Shown in pieces: positions 30,320 through 39,455 of a DNA stretch of 64,000 nucleotides. The notes under the pieces were generated by a model, which saw only the letters and a program-made list of their open reading frames with translations, did not search any database and was not told the origin of the DNA. Origin of the DNA: Bryopsis sp. KO-2023 (Eukaryota; Chlorophyta; Ulvophyceae; Bryopsidales; Bryopsidaceae); assembly GCA_030272585.1 (NCBI GenBank), contig BSYQ01000005.1, forward strand, positions 3,813,501-3,877,500, in the 5' to 3' direction. Numbering within the stretch: the stretch's first letter is position 1; the number at the start of each line of letters is the position of its first letter. A program made the position numbers and the translations under genes.

Positions 30320-32134
30320 TTAACGCTGTTCCTGCGCTTGCGCTTGCTGGATAGCACGCTGCTCCTGCGCATGCGCTTGCTGCACTGCACGATACCGGAC
30401 ACAGGGATCAAATGCGGCAGCCACCCTCTTGGACTTTAGGAATGGCAGATCCCTTGTGATGCCGGACACCTTGAGCTGCCGCTTCACACACATGTTGCAG
30501 TGTGGCAACTTCTCGTGCTCAGCCGGGAACGGAGGGATTTCTTCGAACGTCGAGCGTGTCAGCTTCAACATATGGGCAGGTAGAGAGAATGGGGAGACGG
30601 TGGCGATGGACTTGTTGTCCACTTCCGCGACTTTTTGGACCGCCGTGACGATGCGCCCCAGCATCGAGTATGCCAACCAATGAGCATCACACACGAGGTG
30701 ATACCCACAAGGAAGGACGGAATACTTCTTCTGCGTCAGCCGCTGAGCACTTGCTTGCATTGGGCTTCTCCCGCACCAAATGCACATGGGCAACTCGTGA
30801 AAGTGCCGGTTGCCGCGGTAATTTTGCAAGGCTCGGTCCCTGGGGTTAGTATATTGGACCTTCGGCCATTTCTCTGACGCAGTGATGGGGTTGCAAGCCT
30901 CCTCGATATCCTCCCGTGACAGGTTCACTTCGCTGGGTGCAGCATCCACTTTGTCCTGAGCAGCCGCCCTTAGTCTTCTGAGCTTAACCTTTTCTCGGAA
31001 AGCCCGAAGTGCTGCTTCTGTTGGAGCTAACTCCAACGGTGGATGAACCGCACGCTGAACCTCTGTCACCTGGCTTGGCCCTTCATCATTCCTTATTTCC
31101 CCGTCCTCCAGTTCAGAACTAGGACCTTCGAGCCTAGGAGGTGGACTGCCGAAGTCAATTTCTTCGTTAAAATCCAAGTCCAAAAGCTCCTCCTCTCTCA
31201 TGTCGAATAAGTCCTCCCCCGGTGCTATTGCGGTAGCCTCATCTCCGGGAGTCTGAACTGTTGGCGCTGGTTGTGAGGGTGCTGGAGTCTTTAATGCGGC
31301 AGCCTTTAACTTGAGTAACAAGTTGGCTCTTGCTGCATCTCCAGGCATACGATCCCTCGGTGGCTCACCACCTTCATCGTCACCGTCCTCTCGCCTTCTC
31401 TTTCCGTGTGGATCTTCATCCCTACACGGCGAGCTTGGGCGTTTGTTTTTCCCTTTCCCCTTGCCCTTGCTTGAGCCTCCCGCATCATCGTCCTTGGACG
31501 GTTCCAGATCAAGTGTTGCGTTTGACAACAGAACTTGGACTTGGCGATCCAGTTCTTCGCGTACCCGTGGTGCTGGTACCGGCGGGTTCAAACGCAGCAT
31601 CTTGTCCGTTGTTTCGCTCTGCACTTGAAGTTTTTCAGAGCCGTCTCTGAGGGACTCTCCCAGCAAATCGATCTGCAGCTCTTGTTCTGCCAATTCCTTC
31701 TTAAGATTGTTGGCTGCTGCACTCCACGCGGTTGCTACAGCTCGCTGCAGCGTTTCCTCTACCGCGGTAAATCGATCCACTATTCCCCCGAGAGCTTGTT
31801 TACGGAGGTCATTCTCACGATGGTTAGCCATCATGTGAGATTGGAACCTTTGCTTTTTCAGCTTCATGGCTTCCAATTTTTCTTCCAAGACCTTGGTCTT
31901 GTCCTCCGCTTCTTTCTTTTCCGCCTCCGCCTTATCCTTGGCTTTCTCCGCTGCCTCCTTCGCAGCCTCAGCTGCTTTCGTCCGGTCACTCAACTCTGCG
32001 AGCTGCCGGGTTAAGGCCTCATTGTTCTGCAGCACCTCCTCTGCGGTCGTAACAAAGTGCTGCAGCTCCTCTTCTTTTTGAGCTACCTCCGCTTCCAACC
32101 TCGCAATAATTGCGGCGGGTGTATCGGCAGCCAT
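30320..32134 (-). CDS. Family A ORF3, copy X: coiled coil plus C-terminal RING-like zinc module (604 aa)
   Basis: A separate ORF between pol and the 3' LTR; function unknown. The ATG at 32134 (M-A-A-D-T-P) is preferred to the one at 32218 because a TATA-like box lies only 31 bases before the latter. Residues about 10-110 are an Ala/Glu/Lys coiled coil. An acidic and basic disordered region follows, with an SSKGKGKGKNKRPSS-type patch. At about residue 450 comes C-x2-C-x21-C-x2-H-x2-C-x2-H, and 63 residues after the last C comes C-x2-C. Family E ORF3 keeps nearly all of these with similar spacing. The C-terminus is a Gln/Ala/His repeat (A-Q-E-Q-R twice). RING-like is a structural guess from ligand order only. 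Confidence 0.8.
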   Translation of the reverse strand: MAADTPAAIIARLEAEVAQKEEELQHFVTTAEEVLQNNEALTRQLAELSDRTKAAEAAKEAAEKAKDKAEAEKKEAEDKTKVLEEKLEAMKLKKQRFQSHMMANHRENDLRKQALGGIVDRFTAVEETLQRAVATAWSAAANNLKKELAEQELQIDLLGESLRDGSEKLQVQSETTDKMLRLNPPVPAPRVREELDRQVQVLLSNATLDLEPSKDDDAGGSSKGKGKGKNKRPSSPCRDEDPHGKRRREDGDDEGGEPPRDRMPGDAARANLLLKLKAAALKTPAPSQPAPTVQTPGDEATAIAPGEDLFDMREEELLDLDFNEEIDFGSPPPRLEGPSSELEDGEIRNDEGPSQVTEVQRAVHPPLELAPTEAALRAFREKVKLRRLRAAAQDKVDAAPSEVNLSREDIEEACNPITASEKWPKVQYTNPRDRALQNYRGNRHFHELPMCIWCGRSPMQASAQRLTQKKYSVLPCGYHLVCDAHWLAYSMLGRIVTAVQKVAEVDNKSIATVSPFSLPAHMLKLTRSTFEEIPPFPAEHEKLPHCNMCVKRQLKVSGITRDLPFLKSKRVAAAFDPCVRYRAVQQAHAQEQRAIQQAQAQEQR

Positions 32135-32248
32135 TATGTTCGTCGGAAAGAAAGAAATAACAACGGTTTGTGCGTCTTTAGACTTTTTTTCACTCAGGAG
32201 CTCGCTCCGTTTACACAAACACTAGGGCAAAATGGTTCGAGGGCTGCG

Positions 32249-32256
32249 CTTATAAG
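32249..32256 (-). promoter_or_regulatory. TATA-like box upstream of family A ORF3
   Basis: CTTATAAG within GCCTTATAAGCGC, 115 bases before the ORF3 ATG, in the 365-base gap after pol. A start about 30 bases downstream would skip the ATG at 32218 and leave 32134 as first ATG. The same sequence is in copy Y at 50090-50097. Confidence 0.45.
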
Positions 32257-32583
32257 GCTGGGTGACTCGTACACTTTCCTCGTTGGGTTATTGGGGTGAG
32301 ACACCAACGTTTCGCTCGGTTGGAGTCTCGTCAAGACCACCTCAACACGTCACTTGATAGGGGTTTTCTCGGAACAACCACACTATCTCGAATGTGACAT
32401 CGTTTGCCCGGTTCTTAAAGTACTACTGAAGCTACACTTACTGCGCCAGCCAAATAACTTAGGCACCTAACGCATTAAAGATAAAGAGTTGGTTTGGAAG
32501 TCGACAGAGTTTTTCTAAGGTATCCTTTTTCGCGCCCCCTTGCTATAAGGAGTTCCACCTTAGCCATCAAACACTCTGCTTCC

Positions 32584-35500
32584 CTATTCTCTTCCTTTCT
32601 GCAACTCTTTTCTTTCTTTCTCTTTAAATGCGCGAAGTATATCTGGTGCGTTAACCAAATTAGCTTCAGGTTCCCAAGTAGCGTCAAGTAGATCGTATCC
32701 TTTCCACAGCACTAGGTATTCACGATTGCGTTTACCTCTAGCCCTTAGGATATTTTCGACCTCATACTCTACTTCGCTACCAATCAACTCTCCTTCTGGA
32801 GGTTGTATCTGCCTGCTGTTATCACTCGAGGCGTGATAACGCTTGAACTTAGAAACATGAAACACTGGGTGAATGAGCCATGTTTCCGGAAGTTGAACTC
32901 TGTAAGCCACCTTTGATATTTTCTCCACAATTTCAAAGGGACCCACAAATCGACGGCGCAGTTTGGGACTCACTTTGTTCAAAGCAGCCAACGGAATAAA
33001 ACGGCTTTTTATCAGGACTTTATCCCCTTTCTCAAAAGCAATATCTTTCCTCTTTTTGTTTGCACTCACACACATTCTGTGTTGTGCTCGAGAGTAATAT
33101 GCTTTTGCGGTATCTAAGTCCTGTGCCATCCGTGCTACCATAGTCTTAACTGCTTCCACTTGAAATTGCGTTGCCGTCCCACCAATGTTTGGTGTTTCTG
33201 GATGGTACCCATACATCAAGTATGCAGGTGCGAACCCTGTACTCGCATTCACTGCATTGTTTGCTGCAAACTCTGCTGTAGGTAAATACTCAACCCACTT
33301 ATGGGGATACCTCTCAGCATATGGCCTCAGGAAATTTTCCAGAGTACGTATGGTAACCTCACTCTGCCCATCCGTTTGAGGGTGGTAAGCTGTACTCATA
33401 CGAATCTCTGTACCCAGAGCTTTAAAAAGCGTCTGCCAGAACTTGCTGGTAAAGCGAGGGTCTCTATCAGACACAATCACTTTAGGTAGGCCATGGTTGC
33501 GGTAAACATGTTCGATAAAAAGTTGGGCGTATCCTGCAGCGGTAATTTCTTTCGTACATGGGGCGAAATGCACAAACTTGGTAAGTCTATCGACAAAGAC
33601 AGCTACAGCACTAAACCCATTGGATGCTGGTAGATCTGTCACCAAGTCAGTGGTAATCTGCTCCCACTTCCGCTCAGGTATTGGCAGGGGTTGAAGTAAG
33701 CCCATAGGCTTCTGTGTGTCAGCCTTTATTTGTTGGCACACAGGGCATTCGCGCACAAATGCCTTCAACTCATTCATCCACCCCTTCCACCAATATCGCC
33801 GCGCTAGGATTTCTCCTGTTCGCGCTGGTCCTGTATGGCCTGCTGAAGGTGTCTCATGGCACTCCTTCATAATCTTATTGCGCTGGCCTTTAGGAACCAC
33901 CACTTTCTCGACTAATCCTCTCTTTGGGACCGTCCAGAGTATTCCCTCTCTGAGGAAATATCCCTCAACTTCCTCGCCACTCTCAAGCTTCCGCAATATC
34001 TTCACCAAGGAGTTATCAGCTTGGAGGGCTTGTTTCCACTCGTCTTGGCTTGCTTGATGCACTTGCCAAGTGGAAATGTTCATCGCAGTTTCCACGGGCT
34101 TAGGAACACTGCGGGAGAGAGCATCTGCTAACACATTAGCCTTGCCTTTGATATAGGAGATCTTGGGGTTGATCGAAGTCAGGTACCCCGCCTCAAGCCA
34201 TCTTGCTTGGGTTCTAGAAAGGTTCCTCTGCGACAGAATATGCGTCAGAGGTTGGTGGTCAGTGAACACTGTTACTCCACCCGCACAACCTTCTAGATAA
34301 TGTCTCCACTGCACCATCGCATAACATATTGCACACAACTCTTTGTCGTATGGTGCATAGTTAAGCTCGGCAGGCTTGAATCTACGTGAGAGGTAAGCTA
34401 TTGGCTGTAGCCCCTCTCCGTGATCCTGTGTTAACACGGCACCGATGGCCTCATTCGACGCATCAGTGATCACAGTGTAAGGCAGTGACGCATCTGGAAA
34501 AATAAGGACGGGAGCTTGACTTAAACGCTTTTTCAGTTCATTGAATGCGCCACGCTCAACCTGTCCCCATCTCCAGGGATGGTCTTTTTTCACTAAGTCA
34601 TGGAGTGGTCCAGCAACATGTGCAAACTGGGGAATGAATTTCCTGTAGTATGAAACCATTCCAAGGAAACTACGTACATCACTAACACTCTGGAGTTCCT
34701 TCCACTCCTTCACTGCCTTCACTTTTTGTTCCTGTGGTTTTAACCCACTTCCGCTAATGCGGTAGCCAAGATAGTCTACTGTTGCGACAGCCAGCTCACT
34801 TTTACTTGCCTTAGCAAAAAGCTGATATTCTGCTAGTCGCGACAGGACTTTCTCTAAGTGTTCGGCATGCTGTTCCATGTTTTCAGAGAAGATGAGTATG
34901 TCATCGATAAAGACAACAACAAAATCATCTAAAAACTCTGTGAGTAGGTCTTGTACTAGAGTTTGGAATTGCGCTGGGCAATTGGTTAGCCCAAAAGGCG
35001 CTACCAAAAACTCAAAGTGACCGTATCTCGTGCGGAACGCTGTTTTATCTGTATCAGATGGCCTTACTGGAAATTGCCAATAGCCTGATCGCAGATCTAA
35101 CTTTGAGAACACTTTGGCTTTGAACACTCTATCCATCAATTCTTCTGGCAGGGGTAAAGGATACCGGTTTTTCACCGTCACCTTATTGATCCACCTATAA
35201 TCCACACACATCCTTAAGCCTCCATCCTTTTTCGGTACAAACAGGATTGGCGCGCCCCAAGGGGACTCGGATGGTTTGATTTTCTTCTGTTCCAGAAGGT
35301 AGTCCACTTGTGCTTTCACTTCATCCAGCTCTGCTGGTGAAAGCTTGTATATTGGACGATGGATAGGTGTTGGATCCTCCAGGTCTATCTTAAACTCATG
35401 ACCTTTTCTCTTCGGAGGGATCCCTGGGGGTAAATCACGAGGGAACACACCACGGTGTGTTTCTACCACCTTTTTAATTTCGGCAGGGGTGTCTGAACGA

Positions 35501-36594
35501 ATAAGTTTACCAATCTCATCCTCAGTGTTGAATGGCTGTGTTCGCTCTATTGCGTCAGGCAATTCATGTTGGCCTAAAGCTTTCTCTTCAGATTCTTGCA
35601 CTACAACCATGAATGCTGTCTCTGTTTTGAGATGACGCATCATTCGTTTAGCTGAACACTCAGTCACTGGCACTTCTTGCAGTATCGACTGTACTTTTCG
35701 TTCAGGTTCAATACTCTCTTGGGTTGGATGACGCAACGGGAGATGAAACACTTGGCTGTTTTTGCAAACTGAAATCTCATTTTGCTGAAAGTCTATGCGG
35801 GGGTTTTCTTTCTGCAACCAAGGCATGCCCAATATTAGGTCATAACCAAGGTCTGGGAACAGATCCGCTTTCATGTTGCACTTCAGCCCTCCTATCTTTA
35901 CTCGGAGGTTGTTACAGCTGCCAGCCAGTTCTTTAATATCTCCGTTTGCCAACATTGCTCTCTTTGAGCTTGGTGTAATCGACAACCCGAGATCACGCGC
36001 TACCTTATCATTGATATAGTTTGCGGTACTTCCACAATCAATGAATGCATAAAGGTCCGTGGTCTTGATCCGTGCTTTTACTTCGTACCCTCTCACAGGC
36101 ACTTCTTGAATTTTTAACAGAGGGCATGTGTCATCCTTGGTTGACGAAGTTGATCGAACTTCTGACACATTAACTCGCTCTGTGGTAGACCGCTGGGTTG
36201 TTTCTGACCCACTATCGTCTACGTCTGCAGGCAGGGACTCCTGTAGACTACTCTGCGACTCCAATGAGCCCACAGATTCACTAACAGAGGGAAGAGATGC
36301 AGATGACGCATGAGGCGCGTCCATCTCATCCGGTGTGCTTTCCTTCTGTTCATTTTTCCAATCGCAGTTGTCATGTGCCGATTGGGTAGATGTGGAGAGT
36401 GTCTCTGTTCTCTCTTCACGCGGTGTACTAGTCCGCGCCCCAGGTTTTCCGCTGTGAGTACTTTTAACCTTTTTCGAGGCACCTACTTTTGATCTATGCT
36501 TCCTACGCCGCCTACGAACTCTGTTTCGCTTACGACGTTTGCGTCGGCCAGGCTCAGACGAAGCAGTTTCCTGCCTGGCGGTCAGTTTAACATT
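32584..36594 (-). CDS. pol: Family A Pol, copy X, complete: protease, RT, RNase H, integrase, chromodomain
   Basis: The only complete Pol in the window. It enters by -1 shift at 36594; the first in-frame ATG is 36324 (1,246 aa from there). Residues from that ATG: retropepsin near 96 (F-I-D-C-G-S, with Cys where Ser/Thr is usual) and I-L-G-M-P-W later; RT about 310-490 with F-I-D-D near 475; RNase H about 580-700 with T-D-A-S-N; integrase zinc finger near 820 (H-x6-H, C-P-V-C); catalytic core with D in T-T-D-L-V, D in V-S-D-R-D near 951 and E in G-Q-S-E-V; C-terminal chromodomain about 1184-1240 with Y-L-V-L-W-K-G-Y and W-E-P-E. A chromodomain places it among chromoviruses and suggests targeting to marked chromatin. 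No stop or frameshift is seen. Confidence 0.95.
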   Translation of the reverse strand, partial: NVKLTARQETASSEPGRRKRRKRNRVRRRRRKHRSKVGASKKVKSTHSGKPGARTSTPREERTETLSTSTQSAHDNCDWKNEQKESTPDEMDAPHASSASLPSVSESVGSLESQSSLQESLPADVDDSGSETTQRSTTERVNVSEVRSTSSTKDDTCPLLKIQEVPVRGYEVKARIKTTDLYAFIDCGSTANYINDKVARDLGLSITPSSKRAMLANGDIKELAGSCNNLRVKIGGLKCNMKADLFPDLGYDLILGMPWLQKENPRIDFQQNEISVCKNSQVFHLPLRHPTQESIEPERKVQSILQEVPVTECSAKRMMRHLKTETAFMVVVQESEEKALGQHELPDAIERTQPFNTEDEIGKLIRSDTPAEIKKVVETHRGVFPRDLPPGIPPKRKGHEFKIDLEDPTPIHRPIYKLSPAELDEVKAQVDYLLEQKKIKPSESPWGAPILFVPKKDGGLRMCVDYRWINKVTVKNRYPLPLPEELMDRVFKAKVFSKLDLRSGYWQFPVRPSDTDKTAFRTRYGHFEFLVAPFGLTNCPAQFQTLVQDLLTEFLDDFVVVFIDDILIFSENMEQHAEHLEKVLSRLAEYQLFAKASKSELAVATVDYLGYRISGSGLKPQEQKVKAVKEWKELQSVSDVRSFLGMVSYYRKFIPQFAHVAGPLHDLVKKDHPWRWGQVERGAFNELKKRLSQAPVLIFPDASLPYTVITDASNEAIGAVLTQDHGEGLQPIAYLSRRFKPAELNYAPYDKELCAICYAMVQWRHYLEGCAGGVTVFTDHQPLTHILSQRNLSRTQARWLEAGYLTSINPKISYIKGKANVLADALSRSVPKPVETAMNISTWQVHQASQDEWKQALQADNSLVKILRKLESGEEVEGYFLREGILWTVPKRGLVEKVVVPKGQRNKIMKECHETPSAGHTGPARTGEILARRYWWKGWMNELKAFVRECPVCQQIKADTQKPMGLLQPLPIPERKWEQITTDLVTDLPASNGFSAVAVFVDRLTKFVHFAPCTKEITAAGYAQLFIEHVYRNHGLPKVIVSDRDPRFTSKFWQTLFKALGTEIRMSTAYHPQTDGQSEVTIRTLENFLRPYAERYPHKWVEYLPTAEFAANNAVNASTGFAPAYLMYGYHPETPNIGGTATQFQVEAVKTMVARMAQDLDTAKAYYSRAQHRMCVSANKKRKDIAFEKGDKVLIKSRFIPLAALNKVSPKLRRRFVGPFEIVEKISKVAYRVQLPETWLIHPVFHVSKFKRYHASSDNSRQIQPPEGELIGSEVEYEVENILRARGKRNREYLVLWKGYDLLDATWEPEANLVNAPDILRAFKEKERKELQKGRE

Positions 36595-36600
36595 TTTTTT
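36547..36600 (-). promoter_or_regulatory. -1 frameshift signal, copy X
   Basis: Same eight-A run and GCCAGGC/GCCTGGC stem as in A0. Copy Y equivalent is 54388-54441. Confidence 0.75.
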
Positions 36601-38207
36601 ACATCGGGGAGGTTTTTCACCTCCTCCAATCTAGGACATTGCCTCACAGGATGACCCTTCTTTCCACAAAGATAACAATGATATCCCCCTCCCCCCTGGG
36701 GGTTCTGTCTTCCCTGATTGGCTTGTCCTCTTCCACGGTTACCACCACCGCGTCCACGTCCACCACCACCACGTCCTCCTCCTCGTCCTTGTTGCTGTTG
36801 CTGCTGCTGTTGCACTCCTGCGGCAGCTTGTGGTGGTGCTTGGGCTGGTGGTGTAGGGTTCTGCTGCTGCTGACCCTGATTCTGGCCTTTCTTCTTTCTT
36901 CCACCACGCCAGACTCCTTTCTTTTTCTGATTGGTTTGCCCTCCTTGGCCTTGTGTTCCAACTCCAAGGGCTTCCAATCGTTCGGCGGATATGATGGCAG
37001 CCTCGACATCTCGAGGTACCGTTGCTGCGACTAACTTCTGAACTTCACTTTTAAGTCCATCCACGAAGAGCAAATACTGGTGATCCTCTTCGAGGTCTGG
37101 AATCCTCAAGACTAACCGCTGAAACTCTTTAACGAACTGTTTCACGGTTCCAGTCTGCTTGAGTTTGTGGAGGTCACGCCACGCTTCATCTCGATCACTA
37201 GAGAATTCGAAAGCTGTAGCTAAGCCATCCATGAAGTCCATCCAGTCACGGAAGGGTGGTCTTTCACCTCGGTGAATTTTCAACTCTTGCATCGTTAACC
37301 AATCCGAGGCAGCCCCATAAAGGTTAGTGGCCATAATCGATTGCCACTGTGCTTCATGCACTCCGCAGGTTCTCAAGTACCGCGTCATGAGCACTTGCCA
37401 TTTACGGGCTTTTGGTTCTCCACTTCCGTTAAATGCGCGAGGCATTTGCAACTTGACGGTGCTAGGCAACCACTGTCCTTGCCTAGGAGGTCCTGGCCCT
37501 GCTGGTCCAGCGCCACCTCCACCTCCACCTCCACCAGGAGGTCCACCGGGAGGTCCACCGCCTCCACCATCTCCACCGCCGCCACCACCTCCTCCGCCAT
37601 CAGGCGCACCTGGAATGCGGGAAGGTGGGCGGTTTCGTCTGTCGCGGTAATCATCACCGCCATCATCATCTGGGTCGTCATCACCAGGGTCTCCAAAGTT
37701 ACCTCGCATGCGAGGAACTCGACTGGGTCCACCAGTAGACTCATATGAACCAAGTGCAGCAAAGGGATTATTTTCTACCCTTGCTCCCAAAGCACTTAAC
37801 CCAAGTCCCAATCTTCCAGTACGTGTGGGGATCTGCATGGGTTCTTTTCCTTTCTCTTCTCTGACCTGTGCCTTAGCATGCTCAAGGTCAATTTGATATA
37901 ACACTTCTGCTGAGGAGAGAACTCTTGGGTTAGTTCGTGTGGGTCTACGTGATCCATCGGCAGAGTCGGGTTCTGAGATGCGTACTCCAGGCTGAGCTCT
38001 TGTACTTGGAGGTATCAATTGAGGGAATGTGAAATCAGCGTCTGGTGCGCTGTCCACTGCAGTGCATGGTGGTGCTTCTGCAGCAACAATTTCACCCTCC
38101 TCGACCTGTACTGCTGGAGGAGCCGGTATTGTTGAGGTTCCTGCCCCAACCATTCCTACCGCGAAGCTCTGGTCCAGTGGCGGCCATGATGCAGCCAACT
38201 GCTTTAC
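36582..38207 (-). pseudogene. gag: Family A Gag, C-terminal part, copy X (split by B2)
   Basis: Matches A0 Gag from about residue 342 to the end: Pro/Gly-rich linker, capsid domain and zinc knuckle with C-x2-C-x4-H-x4-C (here Y-H-C-Y in front instead of Y-N-C-Y). The reading frame itself has no stop, but it is cut from its N-terminus by 8.16 kb of element B2. An internal ATG at 38198 exists, but a shortened Gag lacking the coil is unlikely to be a normal product. Confidence 0.9.
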
Positions 38208-38425
38208 TGATAGTGATTTTAGACGAGATGACTAGAAATGACTGGTCTGGGAGCGTTGAGGTGACTTGTATCATTAGTGTGACTCGTGATAGCCCTAGAG
38301 TACTATTTAAGGGACACGTAGTTAGACACTGGTTGGGTTGTTGTTTGGTTGGATTCGCTGTTGTAGGGGAACGCTCCCAGGGGGAGTATGTAGAAAATTT
38401 ATTTCCACCACACACCCCACTATCA
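38208..38425 (+). repeat. B2 5' LTR, 218 bp
   Basis: TGATAGTG..CACTATCA; primer site follows two bases later. Confidence 0.92.
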
Positions 38426-39205
38426 ATTGGTTTCGGAGCTGGGGTCGATCGACGTCGCTCCTCAAGAGGTCGTGGTGGTCGAAAACGAAACGGGAGTGAA
38501 AAAAAAAATGGATAGAAAGATCGATTTTGAAAAGATCTGGACGAAAAGATCTGTCGACAGGGAGGAGGTTGTTTTTCCAGGGGTATTCCTGAAGTAGGCC
38601 AGGCGAAACCAAGGCGAGAGGGTTCCCAACGTCGCGGAAAGAAGAGGGCCGAAAATTTTCGACGTGAAAAGTTGGGCGATAGAGATCCCAGGTCGATGAA
38701 AAGATCGACAGGTCGAAAAACCCTCGATCTCGAAACGAAAAGAGTCGACAAGGGGAGGAAAAGAGACAGAAAGAGAAAAGAGGACCTCTGTCTGTTTTCT
38801 TGAGGAGAGTAGACCTGGAAATTTAAGCCCCTGGAGCTAGATTTCATAGGAATCTCCAGAAAGGCTTTTTAAGGGTTCTTAAAAGCCCAAAACTAAGCCT
38901 TACCTCCACCTAAGTCTGAGGACTTGCTAGGCGAAAAAGCCTAAGCTTTGTCGACCAAATTCGCCTAAGTCGCCAAGTTCTGCGCCAACTATAGAAGACT
39001 ATAGAAAACTGCGCCAGGAACTGTCGACATGACTCATTTGGTCACTCCAGAAAGTGTGACCCACAGAAAAACGCGCTGCAAGTCGAAAAATCTAACTGCC
39101 AGAGCGCGCGGCACGTTAACTTTAGCGTGAAAACGACCAAGGCAATGGCTGCCGCAATTGTGAAAAGGTCGGCGTGAAAACGACTAAGGGAACGGCTGGC
39201 GCAAT

Positions 39206-39455
39206 TGTGAAAAGTTCGTCCACAGAAATGTGGTAAAAGCCGAACTGCGCCAACCTGTTGTTTTAAAGGTTGTCTCCACAGAAGTGTGGAAGGACAACTG
39301 CGCCAACCTATGGTTGAAGAAAACGTTGTTCCCACAGAGATGTGAACTGCGCCAACCAAATTTCAAAGGGTTCCACAGAAATGTGGTTGAAAAGAATTGC
39401 GCCACCCTATGGTTGCAGCAGCAAAGGTCGTCTTCACAGAAATTTGTGATAGGCG
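39206..39455 (+). repeat. Hairpin array in the B2 leader
   Basis: Hairpins start at 39220, 39276, 39332, 39373 and about 39434. The third is shortened to CACA-GAGA-TGTG with outer GTT/AAC still pairing. The fifth has TCGTCT against AGGCGA, one G-U pair in RNA instead of the G-C of B1. Confidence 0.7.

Noticed and set aside
38092-38847. 251-codon ORF spanning a B LTR (also 55933-56688) and its longer form at 17674-19827
   Set aside because: N-terminal residues come from the B leader and LTR read antisense; only the part outside the LTR belongs to gag or pol.
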